33,131 bases of DNA from Nitrospirota bacterium (GTDB lineage Bacteria; Nitrospirota; RBG-16-64-22). Of this stretch, positions 1 through 7,365 are shown piece after piece. How positions within the stretch are numbered: the stretch's first letter is position 1; every line of letters starts with the position of its first letter. The position numbers and the translations under genes are program-made. The stretch covers positions 1 through 33,131 of the forward strand of contig JACPZO010000039.1 of the NCBI GenBank assembly GCA_016195465.1. Direction: 5' to 3'. The notes under the pieces were generated by a model that was given only the letters and a program-made list of their open reading frames with translations, had not been told where the DNA came from and made no database searches.

Positions 1-61
1 CGATCCCCGAAAAGACAAGCAGAACCGCCATTGCCGTCAGCACTGATGCCATCCTTCTCAT
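1..61 (-). CDS. N-terminus of a secreted or membrane protein (cut by window edge)
   Basis: Only the first 20 codons are inside the window. The minus strand reads GGGAGG, eight bases, then ATG and MRRMASVLTAMAVLLVFSGI. Two arginines followed by an uninterrupted hydrophobic stretch look like a Sec signal peptide or a first membrane helix. The well-placed Shine-Dalgarno supports this start (ATG at 61) over the in-frame ATG at codon 4. It lies 363 bases downstream of the MCP gene in the same direction, so it may be the next gene of the chemotaxis operon or start its own unit. The function cannot be told from this fragment. Confidence 0.6.
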   Translation of the reverse strand, partial: MRRMASVLTAMAVLLVFSGI

Positions 62-113
62 TTCTTCTTCCTCCCTGCGGCATGTCGATCCAACGATCGC
101 GCCGCGCTTTTTT

Positions 114-132
114 CCGGCAGATCGGCTGCCGG
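114..132. repeat. Small perfect hairpin
   Basis: CCGGCAG and CTGCCGG form a 7 bp stem with the 5-base loop ATCGG. The run of T lies on the wrong side for a terminator in either direction. Role unknown. Confidence 0.4.
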
Positions 133-145
133 CCCGATTCAAACC

Positions 146-231
146 CGTCAATCGTTATTCGTTATTCGTCAATCGTTATTCGGCCGCTCTTGTGGCCATC
201 AATCATTGACGATTGACAGATGACGAATGGC
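146..231. repeat. Heptamer repeat tract (CGTCAAT/CGTTATT, then GATTGAC-like)
   Basis: 146-180 divides exactly into five 7-mers (CGTCAAT, CGTTATT, CGTTATT, CGTCAAT, CGTTATT). After a 16-base interruption, 197-231 gives CATCAAT, CATTGAC, GATTGAC, AGATGAC, GAATGGC. The wording resembles the tract at 20412-20502, so the two probably belong to one loose family. Confidence 0.7.
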
Positions 232-254
232 CAACGCTGGTTCCGGGTTTTCCC

Positions 255-273
255 GCCTCTGTGCCTCTGTGCC
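255..273. repeat. Short GTGCCTCT octamer tract
   Basis: Two units of the same octamer that forms the long tract at 4816-4935 (GCACAGAG on the minus strand). Confidence 0.6.
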
Positions 274-275
274 AA

Positions 276-350
276 GCAACCCTGAAGGGTTGCCCTACAG
301 ACCCGTCGGTGGATAGCCTGGCAAAAGTTCTCCCCGTAGGGCAACTTCAG
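276..350. repeat. Dispersed-type palindrome with inverted arms
   Basis: 276-293 is a near-perfect palindrome (GCAACCCT, GA, AGGGTTGC). The part 282-300 also recurs inverted at 334-350 (GTAGGGCAAC...TTCAG) with a three-base gap, giving a second possible long hairpin. This looks like a small dispersed intergenic element. No second copy was found elsewhere in the window. Confidence 0.45.
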
Positions 351-406
351 CCTTGCAAAAGCAACTCCGGACCCCTATGTGCCTCCGCGGCATCATTGCT
401 TCCCCG

Positions 407-430
407 ATTCACCCATTCACCGATTCACCG
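407..430. repeat. GGTGAATN octamer tract, 3 units, at the mcp stop
   Basis: Three units of ATTCACCN (GGTGAATN on the coding strand). The TGA stop of the MCP gene (425-427) lies inside the tract, so the repeat supplies the stop codon. Confidence 0.85.
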
Positions 431-1486
431 TTCCTGCATGGCTCCGTTCAACCTGAACCGTCCCACCATTTCCTGGAGCCCCGTCGCGACTTTCGCCAGT
501 TCCTCGCTCGCCGACGTCGTCTGGCCCGCGCCCGACGCCACTTCCTTGCTCACGCCCGCGATCCGATCCACGCTCCCCGTAATCTCCTCCGACGCCGCGC
601 TCTGCTCCTCCGCCGCCGTCGCGATCTGCGCCACCTTGTCGTTCGCCTGACCCACCATCTCTACGATCCGCTTGAGAGCCGCCCCCGCCTGGTCCGCCTC
701 GTCCATCCCCCGCGTCACCTCCCGCGTCCCGGACTCCATCGCCTTCACCGCGCTCCCGGTGTCCCGCTGAATCGCGGAGATCATCTCCGAAATCTCCCGC
801 GTCGCCTTCGTCGTCCGCTCCGCCAGCTTCCTCACCTCGTCCGCCACCACCGCGAACCCGCGTCCCTGCTCACCCGCGCGCGCCGCCTCGATCGCCGCGT
901 TGAGCGCGAGGAGGTTCGTCTGATCGGCGATGTCCTCGATCGCCGCCTGAGACGCGTTCTTCGCCACCTCGATCACCGTCGCGCTCATCTCCTCCATCGC
1001 CGCCGCCACCTGCGACGTCTGCTGAACCTGCGCGTCCGCGCCCTTGGCCATTTCGCGCGACGTCGCGGAAAGCTCCTCGGAAGCCGACGCGACCCGGAGC
1101 GAGCTGTCGGCCACGCGCGACAAGGACCGGCTCATCTCCTCGGAGAGCAGATTGACCGCCCGCGCCACGTCCCCCACCTCGTCGGCGTTCTTCACGTCGA
1201 CGCGCGCGCGGAAGTCTCCCCGGGCGACTTCGCCTACGCAGTCCCTGATCTTGACGAGCGGAAGGACGACCGTCCTCCAGATGATCGTCATCCCCGCAAG
1301 ACCGAGCGCGACCCCCAGGAACGCCGCGATTCCCAGGAACCATTGCATCCACCGGATGCGTCCGGCGGCGTCCGCCTCGGACAGCCCGACCGCCCCGCCG
1401 AGATAGAGAAACCCCGTGGCCGCCAAACCGACAAAGAAGAACATGAACAAGCCGAACGTCAGCGCGGCTTTTGTCTTGATGCTCAT
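425..1486 (-). CDS. mcp: Methyl-accepting chemotaxis protein with shortened signalling hairpin
   Basis: Transducer that passes a signal to CheA. Two membrane helices (about 8-31 and 46-69) flank a loop of only about 15 residues, so there is no periplasmic sensor domain. A HAMP domain follows (about 70-125), then the cytoplasmic coiled coil with the highly conserved tip ([20 protein letters not shown], about 189-208). The first methylation region ([11 protein letters not shown]) is separated from the tip by only about 40 residues, whereas the descending arm is full length. About 40-55 residues therefore seem missing from the ascending arm near residues 180-183 (DNA about 940). The start chosen is ATG 1486, with GGAGG six bases upstream; an in-frame ATG at 1513 lacks this. 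It is the last gene of the chemotaxis operon, 83 bases after cheB. It could sense membrane or internal state. Confidence 0.93.
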   Translation of the reverse strand: MSIKTKAALTFGLFMFFFVGLAATGFLYLGGAVGLSEADAAGRIRWMQWFLGIAAFLGVALGLAGMTIIWRTVVLPLVKIRDCVGEVARGDFRARVDVKNADEVGDVARAVNLLSEEMSRSLSRVADSSLRVASASEELSATSREMAKGADAQVQQTSQVAAAMEEMSATVIEVAKNASQAAIEDIADQTNLLALNAAIEAARAGEQGRGFAVVADEVRKLAERTTKATREISEMISAIQRDTGSAVKAMESGTREVTRGMDEADQAGAALKRIVEMVGQANDKVAQIATAAEEQSAASEEITGSVDRIAGVSKEVASGAGQTTSASEELAKVATGLQEMVGRFRLNGAMQER

Positions 1487-1533
1487 CTTCCCCCTCCAAG
1501 CCAGCATTTCCATCCCCCGTGTTTCGCTTGTCG

Positions 1534-1565
1534 ATTCACCGATTCACCGATTCACCCATTCACCG
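1534..1565. repeat. GGTGAATN octamer tract, 4 units, after cheB
   Basis: Four ATTCACCN units ending four bases from the cheB TAA stop (1570-1572). Confidence 0.85.
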
Positions 1566-1569
1566 GCCG

Positions 1570-2661
1570 TTACACCATGTTCATGATCTCCCCCGCCATG
1601 TGATCGAGGGGCACCACCTTGTCGGCGAGACCGGCATCGACGACGGCCCGGGGCATGCCGTAGACGACGCACGAGGCCTCGTCCTGGGCGAGGACCTTCC
1701 CCCCGGCCTTCTTGAGCGCGGCGATCCCCTCCTTGCCGTCGGCCCCCATCCCGGTGAGAATGACGCCCAGTCCCGCGCCGCCGTACGCCTCGGCCACGGA
1801 CGCGATCATAACGTCGGCGGACGGCTTGTGCAGAAGGTCCGCCGGCTGGTCGGTCAGGACGACCTCCACGCCCGTCGCCCCCAGGCGGGAAATCTTCATG
1901 TGGACTCCGCCCGGCGCGACGATCGCCGTTCCCGCCTCGACCTTGTCGTGGGCCTGCCCCTCCCGGACCCGGATCTGGCATAGGGTGTCGAGCCTCGCGG
2001 CGAACGGCCCCGTGAACGCCTTGGGCATGTGCTGGACGATCACGATGCCCACGGGAAAGTCCTTGGGAAGGTGCGGAAGGACGTCCTGCAGGGCCTTGGG
2101 GCCTCCCGTCGACGTCCCGATCGCCACGATCCGCACCCGATGGAGCGCGTCGAGGCTTCGCGGCTTCGCCGTCAACGTTGGGACGGCCGATACGTGCGGG
2201 CCCGATCCGTTGTCCCGGCGCGGACGGAGGACGAGCCTGCGCCCCGCGATCGCCTTCACCTTCTCGACCAGTTCCCGCTGGATCTTCACGATGTTGATCG
2301 AGAGGCTGTCCAGGTTCTTCGGGAGAAAGTCCACGGCGCCGAGATCGAGCGCTTCGAGCGTCGCCTGCGCCCCCTCCTCCGTGAGCGACGAGAGCATCAG
2401 GACCGGGACGGGGCGCTTCTCCATGATCGTCCGGAGGGCTTCGAGCCCGTTCATCCGGGGCATCTCCACGTCGAGCGTGACGAGGTCCGGCTTCTTTTCG
2501 AGGACCTGGTCGACCCCGTCCTGGCCGTCGCGGGCCGTCCCGATCACCTCGATGGCGGGGTCGGAGGACAGCATGTTGACGATCGCCTTCCGCATGAAGG
2601 CGGAGTCGTCCACGACCAGAACGCGGATTCGCTTGGCTGTTGCCGTTTCCAGGGTGGTCAT
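1570..2661 (-). CDS. cheB: Chemotaxis response regulator / protein-glutamate methylesterase
   Basis: CheB removes methyl groups from (and deamidates) MCP glutamates when phosphorylated by CheA, giving adaptation. The receiver domain (about 10-130) has the acidic pair at 18-19 and the phosphoacceptor D64 in TLDVEMPRMNG. The methylesterase domain (about 175-360) carries the full catalytic triad: S184 in GTSTGG, H211 in QHMP and D308 in LTGMGADG. The 363-residue length is typical. It lies between cheA and mcp, separated from cheA by 123 bases of hairpin and octamer repeats. The ATG at 2661 is the only sensible start before the receiver domain; a GGGGGA lies about ten bases upstream. Confidence 0.97.
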   Translation of the reverse strand: MTTLETATAKRIRVLVVDDSAFMRKAIVNMLSSDPAIEVIGTARDGQDGVDQVLEKKPDLVTLDVEMPRMNGLEALRTIMEKRPVPVLMLSSLTEEGAQATLEALDLGAVDFLPKNLDSLSINIVKIQRELVEKVKAIAGRRLVLRPRRDNGSGPHVSAVPTLTAKPRSLDALHRVRIVAIGTSTGGPKALQDVLPHLPKDFPVGIVIVQHMPKAFTGPFAARLDTLCQIRVREGQAHDKVEAGTAIVAPGGVHMKISRLGATGVEVVLTDQPADLLHKPSADVMIASVAEAYGGAGLGVILTGMGADGKEGIAALKKAGGKVLAQDEASCVVYGMPRAVVDAGLADKVVPLDHMAGEIMNMV

Positions 2662-2695
2662 TGTCGATTCGTCCCCCGCCTCTCCCTCACCCCAT

Positions 2696-2730
2696 CCCTC
2701 TCCCGGAGGGAGAGGGGGCCTCGATCGAGG
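2696..2730. repeat. GC-rich hairpin element plus 12-bp palindrome (cheA-cheB gap)
   Basis: CCCTCTCCC and GGGAGAGGG (2696-2716) make a 9 bp stem with a 3-base loop, followed by the palindrome CCTCGATCGAGG (2719-2730). The same element type recurs at 30623-30653, where it serves as a terminator. Here there is no T-run on the transcribed strand, so it should not stop cheB transcription. Confidence 0.65.
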
Positions 2731-2738
2731 CTTTTCCT

Positions 2739-2818
2739 ATTCACCGATTCACCTATTCACCTATTCACCGATTCACCCATTCACCTATTCCCCGTTTCCC
2801 CGTTTCACCGTTTCCCGG
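2739..2818. repeat. GGTGAATN octamer tract, 10 units, overlapping the cheA 3' end
   Basis: Ten phased octamers, the last four degenerate (ATTCCCCG, TTTCCCCG, TTTCACCG, TTTCCCGG). The cheA stop (TAG, 2785-2787) lies inside, so the last residues of CheA (about ETVKRGNGE) are repeat-encoded. Confidence 0.85.
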
Positions 2819-4695
2819 CGTCCCGCCTGCTCCCGCTGGGCCACCATGTTCTTGATCAGGACCGCCATGTCGAGGATCAGGACGACCTTTCCGTCCCCCG
2901 TGATCGTCGCGCCCGCGATCCCGTCGTTCGTGTCCAGGTACTCGCCCACGCTCTTGATGACCACTTCCTCCTGGCCCCTCAGCCGGTCCACCACGACGCC
3001 GAACCTTTTCTCGCCCACGGCGATGACCACCACGTAGTACCGCTCCAGAGACCCGGCCGTTTCGATCCCGAACTCGGTCGCCAGGCGAATGAGCGGAAGG
3101 ATCGTCTTGCGGAGCGAGATCACCTCCCGCCCGTCCACCGTTCGGATCTCCGACGCGCCGATCCGGATCGTTTCAACGACCGTCGCCAGCGGGATCGCGA
3201 ACGCCTCGCGCCCGACCTCGACCATGAGCGCCTGGATGATCGCGACGGTGAGCGGCAAGCGGATCCGCATCCGCGTCCCTTTCCCGACTTCGGTATTGAT
3301 CTCCACGATCCCGTTCAGCTTCGTGATGTTGGTCTTGACCACGTCCATCCCGACGCCCCGGCCCGACAGTTCCGAAACCTTCTCGGCCGTCGAGAAGCCG
3401 GCCGCGAAGATCAGGTTGATGGCTTCCCGCTCGGTCATCCGATCCGCCGTCGCGCGGTCGATGGCCCCTTTCTCCACCGCTTTTTGCCGGATCACGGCGT
3501 GGTCGATTCCCTTTCCGTCGTCCTCGATCTCGATGATGATGGAGTTCCCTTCGTGGTACGCGGAAAGAAGGATCGTGCCCTTTCGGGGCTTCCCCGCCGC
3601 CTGCCGGGCGTCCGGCATCTCGATCCCGTGATCGACCGCGTTCCGGATCAGGTGGACCAGCGGATCGCCGATCTCCTCGATCACGCTCTTGTCGAGCTCC
3701 GTCTCCTCGCCGAAGACCTGGAGCTCGATCTCCTTCCCCTTGGCCCGGCCCATGTCGCGGACCATCCGGGGAAACTTCGAGAAGACCCGCCGGACGGGCT
3801 GCATGCGGGTCTTCATCACGGCGAGCTGGAGGTCGGTGGTAATCAGGTTGATGTGGGAGGACACCTCCCCCAGGGATGTCACGAGCGGGTCGTCCCCGTT
3901 CCGCCCCTCGAACTGGGCCTGGATTTTCGCAAGACGGTTTCTTCCGAGGACGAGTTCTCCCACCAGGTCGAGGACGCTGTCGAGCCTCTTCGTGTCGACC
4001 CGGATCGTCTGCTCCACTCCCGCCCCGGCGTGCGACTGCTTCTCCACGGCCCGGATGACGTCATCCTCCGCAACCATGTTCTTCTGCACCAGGATCTCGC
4101 CGAGCTTGGGGGCCTTCTGCTGGGCATCCAGGGCCTCGGCGAGCTGCTCCCGCGTGATCTTGCCCTCCGCCACGAGGATCTCGCCGATCGGCTTCTCCCC
4201 CGGCGAAGGAAGAGGCGGCGGGGGCGGAGAAACCGCCTTCGGCGCGGCGGGGGCGGCCTGAGCGACGGGGGCGGGGGAAGCCGCCCCGGCCGCCTTGCCC
4301 GACACCATGGCGGCTTCGAGACGGGCCAGGATCCCGCTCAGGTCGGCGGGCTTCTGATCGTGCTCTCGAATCTTGCCGAGGAGGACCTTGATCTGGTCGA
4401 CGGCCAGGAGGATGACGTCCATGATGGGCGGCGTGACCGACATCTCGCCGTTCCGAAGCTTGTTGAGGAGGCTCTCGGTCTTGTGAGCGAGCTCGACCAT
4501 CTGGGTGAAGCCCAGGAAACCCGCCGCCCCTTTGATCGTGTGGGCGCCCCGGAAGATCGAGTTGAGAAGATCGGGGTCGTCCGGCCGCTTCTCCAGCTCG
4601 ACGAACTTCTCGTCCAGCCCGTCCAGGATCTCCTGCGTCTCCACCAGGAAGTCCTGGATGATCTCCTGCATCTCGTCGCGTTCAGTCTCGCTCAT
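2785..4695 (-). CDS. cheA: Chemotaxis histidine kinase with MshEN-like insert
   Basis: Central kinase that phosphorylates CheY and CheB. Domain order: Hpt (about 8-110) with phospho-accepting H52 in RGAHTIKGAAGF; an Ala/Pro-rich linker (132-166); two tandem MshEN-like 24-mers (168-220, IGEILVAEG and LGEILVQKN); the dimerisation domain (about 228-300); the ATPase domain with N-box HLIRNAVDHG (348-357), G1 DDGKGI and G2 GRGVGMD (446-452); and a CheW-like domain (about 485-620). No CheY-binding P2 domain is recognisable and the MshEN-like block sits where P2 would be. The conserved first Arg of the MshEN motif is Pro or Lys here, and motif two has Asn for Gly, so cyclic-di-GMP binding is doubtful. 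The start has GAGG about eight bases upstream. The C-terminal tail is encoded by an octamer repeat. Confidence 0.97.
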   Translation of the reverse strand: MSETERDEMQEIIQDFLVETQEILDGLDEKFVELEKRPDDPDLLNSIFRGAHTIKGAAGFLGFTQMVELAHKTESLLNKLRNGEMSVTPPIMDVILLAVDQIKVLLGKIREHDQKPADLSGILARLEAAMVSGKAAGAASPAPVAQAAPAAPKAVSPPPPPLPSPGEKPIGEILVAEGKITREQLAEALDAQQKAPKLGEILVQKNMVAEDDVIRAVEKQSHAGAGVEQTIRVDTKRLDSVLDLVGELVLGRNRLAKIQAQFEGRNGDDPLVTSLGEVSSHINLITTDLQLAVMKTRMQPVRRVFSKFPRMVRDMGRAKGKEIELQVFGEETELDKSVIEEIGDPLVHLIRNAVDHGIEMPDARQAAGKPRKGTILLSAYHEGNSIIIEIEDDGKGIDHAVIRQKAVEKGAIDRATADRMTEREAINLIFAAGFSTAEKVSELSGRGVGMDVVKTNITKLNGIVEINTEVGKGTRMRIRLPLTVAIIQALMVEVGREAFAIPLATVVETIRIGASEIRTVDGREVISLRKTILPLIRLATEFGIETAGSLERYYVVVIAVGEKRFGVVVDRLRGQEEVVIKSVGEYLDTNDGIAGATITGDGKVVLILDMAVLIKNMVAQREQAGRRETVKRGNGE

Positions 4696-4710
4696 CGCTT
4701 ACCTCGAATG

Positions 4711-4802
4711 CAGGCACAGAGGATTAAGGGCAGGCACAGAGGAAAAGCAAACCTCAAATGCAGGCACAGAGGAAAAGCAAACCTTAAGGGCAGGCACAAA
4801 GT
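4711..4802. repeat. Direct repeats with core CAGGCACAGAGG
   Basis: CAGGCACAGA starts at 4711, 4731 and 4761, with a variant CAGGCACAAA at 4791. From 4721 on the unit is about 30 bases and includes AAAAGCAAACCT. The core is the complement of the octamer repeated in the neighbouring 4816-4935 tract, so the two blocks face each other as an inverted pair in the cheZ-cheA gap. Confidence 0.7.
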
Positions 4803-4815
4803 TAGCCCTGGCTCG

Positions 4816-4935
4816 CTTTGTGCCTCTGTGCCTCTGTGCCTCTGTCCCTTTGTGCCTCTGTCCCTCTGTCCCTCTGTCCCTCTGTGCCTCTGTGCCTCTG
4901 CGCCTCTGTCCCTTTGTGCCTCTGTCCCTCTGTGC
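4816..4935. repeat. 15-unit octamer tract (CTCTGTGC / minus GCACAGAG)
   Basis: Exactly fifteen 8-base units in unbroken phase (variants CTCTGTGC, CTCTGTCC, CTTTGTGC, CTCTGCGC), ending at 4935. The next three bases (4936-4938) are the TAG stop of cheZ, so the tract abuts the stop codon with no gap. Confidence 0.9.
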
Positions 4936-5610
4936 CTAGCTCGCTCCAATCCCCGCGCTCTTTAGAATGTCGTCCACAAGGTCCTGCTTGATCTCGCTCT
5001 TCAGATAGGCGTCGTGAAGCTGGCCGATCATCTCGACCCGCTTCTGCCGGTCCGCGTCGTCCGCATGCTCTCCCGGCCGGAGCCCGAAGGAGAGGATGAG
5101 TTCCAGGATCTTCGCCTCGACCTCCTGAACCAGGGCGACGATCTTCTTGATCTTCTGCCCCGTCAGGTCCTGGAACGAGAGATTGGTCATGATCTCGATC
5201 AGCTTCCCCTTCGTCCGGTCGGTCGCGGCGTCGATCGCGTCCAGCGCCGGCAGGAGCCCGTCGCTCGACGAGGCCGAGGCCGCCCCGCGCGCGGCGGCCA
5301 GGTGCTTGCCCAGCGACTCCTGCTCGTCCAGGATTTCCTCGGTGAGGGAGAGGACCTTGTGCGTCGCCTCCTCCGTGGCGCGGGTGACGTCGGAGAGCTG
5401 TTGCGACGCCATGGGGATGTTCTTCGTCGTCTCCCGGACGGACGGCTCCAGGTGCTGGAGCGACATCCGGGTCTTGTTGATGTACTCGGCGAGCTGGGAC
5501 AGCTCCCCCTTGACCGTCACCGACAGCTCCCGGTAGAAGTCCCCTTCGGACATCGCCCGCGCGACTTCGACCAGTTCCTTGATCCCGTGACTCTCCTTCT
5601 CGTCCGGCAT
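4936..5610 (-). CDS. cheZ: CheY-P phosphatase
   Basis: CheZ speeds dephosphorylation of CheY-P and so ends the tumbling/reversal signal. It is all-helical. The signature LSFQDLTGQKIKKI (about 144-157) contains the equivalents of the E. coli catalytic pair, here D148 and Q152. The C-terminus (KQDLVDDILKSAG, about 208-220) matches the CheY-binding tail, preceded by a flexible acidic linker. The 224-residue length is near the E. coli protein. It lies directly before cheA and after cheY. The start at 5610 follows AGGGGG five bases upstream. The presence of CheZ is informative about lineage, since many phyla use CheC/CheX instead. Confidence 0.94.
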   Translation of the reverse strand: MPDEKESHGIKELVEVARAMSEGDFYRELSVTVKGELSQLAEYINKTRMSLQHLEPSVRETTKNIPMASQQLSDVTRATEEATHKVLSLTEEILDEQESLGKHLAAARGAASASSSDGLLPALDAIDAATDRTKGKLIEIMTNLSFQDLTGQKIKKIVALVQEVEAKILELILSFGLRPGEHADDADRQKRVEMIGQLHDAYLKSEIKQDLVDDILKSAGIGAS

Positions 5611-5654
5611 GATGCCCCCTTTCAGGCAACTGGGCTGCTGGTTGGAACTTCCCC

Positions 5655-5726
5655 ATTCACCGATTCACCCATTCACCCATTCACCCATTCACCGATTCAC
5701 CAGCTTACCGATTCACCGATTCACCG
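5655..5726. repeat. GGTGAATN octamer tract, 9 units, after cheY
   Basis: Nine phased ATTCACCN units (one degenerate, GCTTACCG) in the cheY-cheZ gap, ending seven bases from the cheY TGA (5734-5736). Confidence 0.88.
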
Positions 5727-5733
5727 TTTCTTC

Positions 5734-6126
5734 TCATTTGTTCGCCAGCGCCTCGAAGATCTTGTCGATCTTCTCCTTGAGCGTCTCGGCCGTGAACGGC
5801 TTGACGATGTAGTTGTTCACGCCGGCCTGGACGGCCTGGACGACGTTTTCCTGCTGGGCCTCGGCCGTGACCATGAGGACCGGAACGTCCTTGAGCGCGG
5901 GGTCCGCCCGCATCGCCTGCAGGAGCTCCAGGCCCGTCATGTTCGGCATGTTCCAGTCCGTCACGACAAAGTCGAATTTCTCGACCTTGAGCTTGGCGAG
6001 GGCCGCCTGGCCGTCCTCCGCCTCCCCGATCTCCTGGTAGCCGATCTGGCGGAGGATGTTCTTGACGATCCGCCGCATCGTGGAAAAATCGTCCACGATC
6101 AGGATCTTCATCTTGAGGTCCGACAT
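5734..6126 (-). CDS. cheY: Chemotaxis response regulator CheY
   Basis: Single receiver domain that binds FliM at the motor when phosphorylated by CheA. Alignment by eye gives E. coli-like numbering: acidic pair D12/D13, phosphoacceptor D57 in TDWNMPNMTG, T87 in VTAEA, aromatic switch Y106 and K109 in NNYIVKPF. This is the classical motor-binding CheY type, unlike the neighbouring receiver. GGAGGGG lies eight bases before the ATG at 6126, in the 13-base gap after the upstream gene. It is followed by cheZ. Confidence 0.96.
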   Translation of the reverse strand: MSDLKMKILIVDDFSTMRRIVKNILRQIGYQEIGEAEDGQAALAKLKVEKFDFVVTDWNMPNMTGLELLQAMRADPALKDVPVLMVTAEAQQENVVQAVQAGVNNYIVKPFTAETLKEKIDKIFEALANK

Positions 6127-6139
6127 GTCGTTCCCCTCC

Positions 6140-6502
6140 CTAAAGTAATTTGGCCACTTCGTAGGCCAGCCGATCCTTCGTCACCGGTTTCGTCAGGTAG
6201 GCGCTCGCCCCCATCTCGATGCCTCGTTTCTTGTCCATCTCGTCCGACTCCGTCGTGACCATGACGACGGGGAGGTTTTTCATGTCCGCGTTGCCCCGGA
6301 TCGTCCGGATGAGCTCCAGCCCGTCCATCTGCGGCATGTTGAGGTCCGTCACCACCAGGTCCACGGCGTGTTGGGCGAGCTTCTCCAGGGCGTCGATCCC
6401 GTTTTCCGCCGCGATGGTCGCGTACCCCCGCCCCTTGAGGATGATGGAAAGGAGCTTCCGGGTGGTGCTGCAATCATCCACGATGAGGATCTGCTTGCCC
6501 AT
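6140..6502 (-). CDS. CheY-like single-domain response regulator
   Basis: A 120-residue stand-alone receiver domain: acidic pair D9/D10, phosphoacceptor D53 in TDLNMPQMDG, the conserved Thr in VTTES and a Lys in YLTKPV. It is clearly distinct from the adjacent cheY (no aromatic-rich NNYIVKPF motif). It may be a phosphate sink or a second CheY serving another output. It lies between cheR (14-base gap) and cheY (13-base gap), so it is certainly in the chemotaxis operon. The start ATG 6502 has GGGGA about eight bases upstream. Confidence 0.92.
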   Translation of the reverse strand: MGKQILIVDDCSTTRKLLSIILKGRGYATIAAENGIDALEKLAQHAVDLVVTDLNMPQMDGLELIRTIRGNADMKNLPVVMVTTESDEMDKKRGIEMGASAYLTKPVTKDRLAYEVAKLL

Positions 6503-6516
6503 GATCGTCGTCCCCG

Positions 6517-7365
6517 CTACGCCTTTTGGTAGACCAGCATCTTGTTCACCGTCACCAGCTTGAACGCCCGCGAGATCGTGTGAAGCGATTCCGAGTGGCC
6601 GATGAAGAGGTACCCTTTCGGGTTCAGGCTGTCGTACAGCGAAGCCACGACTTTCTTCTTGGCGGCCTCGTCGAAGTAGATCAGGACGTTCCGGCAGAAG
6701 ACGACGTCCATCCCCCGGACGAGCTTCATCCGCGACGGGTCGACCAGGTTCATGTGCTGGAACCGGACGAGGTCCCTCACCTCCGGACGCACCGCGTAGG
6801 AGCTTCCCTCCTGGGCGAAGTACTTCTTGAGGTATTGGTCCGGCGTATTCCGGATCGCGTACTCGCCGTACAATCCGCGCTGGGCCGATTTGAGGACCAT
6901 CTCGCTGATGTCCGTCGCCAGGACCTCCAGCCGCAAACCCCGGGACGCGATCCCTTTCTCGACCGCCATCATCGCCAGCGTATACGGCTCCTCCCCCGTG
7001 GAGCAGGCGGCGCTCCAGAGCTTGAGGGCCCTCGACGCCCCCGTCCCGTTCCGCAGGATCTCCGCGAGGACGCCCTCCGCGAAGGCGGAGAGCTGAGGCA
7101 TGTCGCGGAAAAAGGATGTCTCGTTGGTCGTAACGACGTTGTAGAGCGCCGTCATCTCCCTCTCCCGCTCGGGGTCGTACTTCAGGAAGTGGTAGTACGC
7201 CTCGAAGTCGGGGCAGTTCCGCTCCTCGAGGCGGCGCGTCAGCCGGCTCTCCAAGAGATACTTCTTGTTGTCGGCGAACCGGATCCCCGTCCGTTCGTAG
7301 ATGAGGTCACGGAGCTGACCGAACGTCTCCTGGGAAAGAACGGCTTTTGGAGCGGCTACGTCCAT
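6517..7365 (-). CDS. cheR: MCP methyltransferase
   Basis: CheR methylates MCP glutamates using S-adenosylmethionine. The N-terminal helical domain (about 8-80) is followed by TNETSFFRD (80-88), the SAM motif WSAACSTGEEPYTLAM (117-132), the acidic residue D152, FCRNVLIYF (223-231) and GHSES (256-260). The 282-residue length is typical for a CheR without TPR or C-terminal extension. The open frame continues upstream, but the start is placed at ATG 7365 because a GGGGGGAGGGG lies directly before it and the upstream part is a shadow of the HEAT gene. The start overlaps the end of the HEAT gene by ten bases, which indicates translational coupling. Confidence 0.95.
   Translation of the reverse strand: MDVAAPKAVLSQETFGQLRDLIYERTGIRFADNKKYLLESRLTRRLEERNCPDFEAYYHFLKYDPEREREMTALYNVVTTNETSFFRDMPQLSAFAEGVLAEILRNGTGASRALKLWSAACSTGEEPYTLAMMAVEKGIASRGLRLEVLATDISEMVLKSAQRGLYGEYAIRNTPDQYLKKYFAQEGSSYAVRPEVRDLVRFQHMNLVDPSRMKLVRGMDVVFCRNVLIYFDEAAKKKVVASLYDSLNPKGYLFIGHSESLHTISRAFKLVTVNKMLVYQKA

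Larger units (their letters stand above)
62..424. other. Gene-free mosaic of short repeats and hairpins
   Basis: No convincing gene is seen. The stretch holds, left to right: a hairpin at 114-132 (CCGGCAG/CTGCCGG), a heptamer tract at 146-231, a short copy of the GTGCCTCT octamer at 255-273, a palindrome with inverted arms at 276-350, and the start of the GGTGAATN octamer tract at 407. No clear promoter for the gene starting at 61 was found. Confidence 0.6.

Noticed and set aside
114-132. Terminator after the chemotaxis operon
   Set aside because: On the minus strand the stem is followed by A residues, not T.
120-145. Sigma-28 promoter for the left-edge gene (GCCGATCT on the minus strand)
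   Set aside because: Only six of eight -10 positions match and no acceptable -35 element is at the right distance.
4711-4935. Possible CRISPR array
   Set aside because: Repeat units are 8 bases or irregular 20/30-base copies without unique spacers, and no cas genes are nearby.
2029-4965. A plus-strand open frame of 978 codons opposite cheA and cheB
   Set aside because: It is antisense to clearly recognised genes, is Arg/His/Asp/Leu-rich with no family signature, and arises from the GC-rich codon use of the real genes.
4802-5656. A second minus-strand frame over cheZ ending in repeated GTEAQRHR-like peptides
   Set aside because: The octamer tract is open in all frames and the rest is a frame-shifted shadow of cheZ, which has the catalytic motif.
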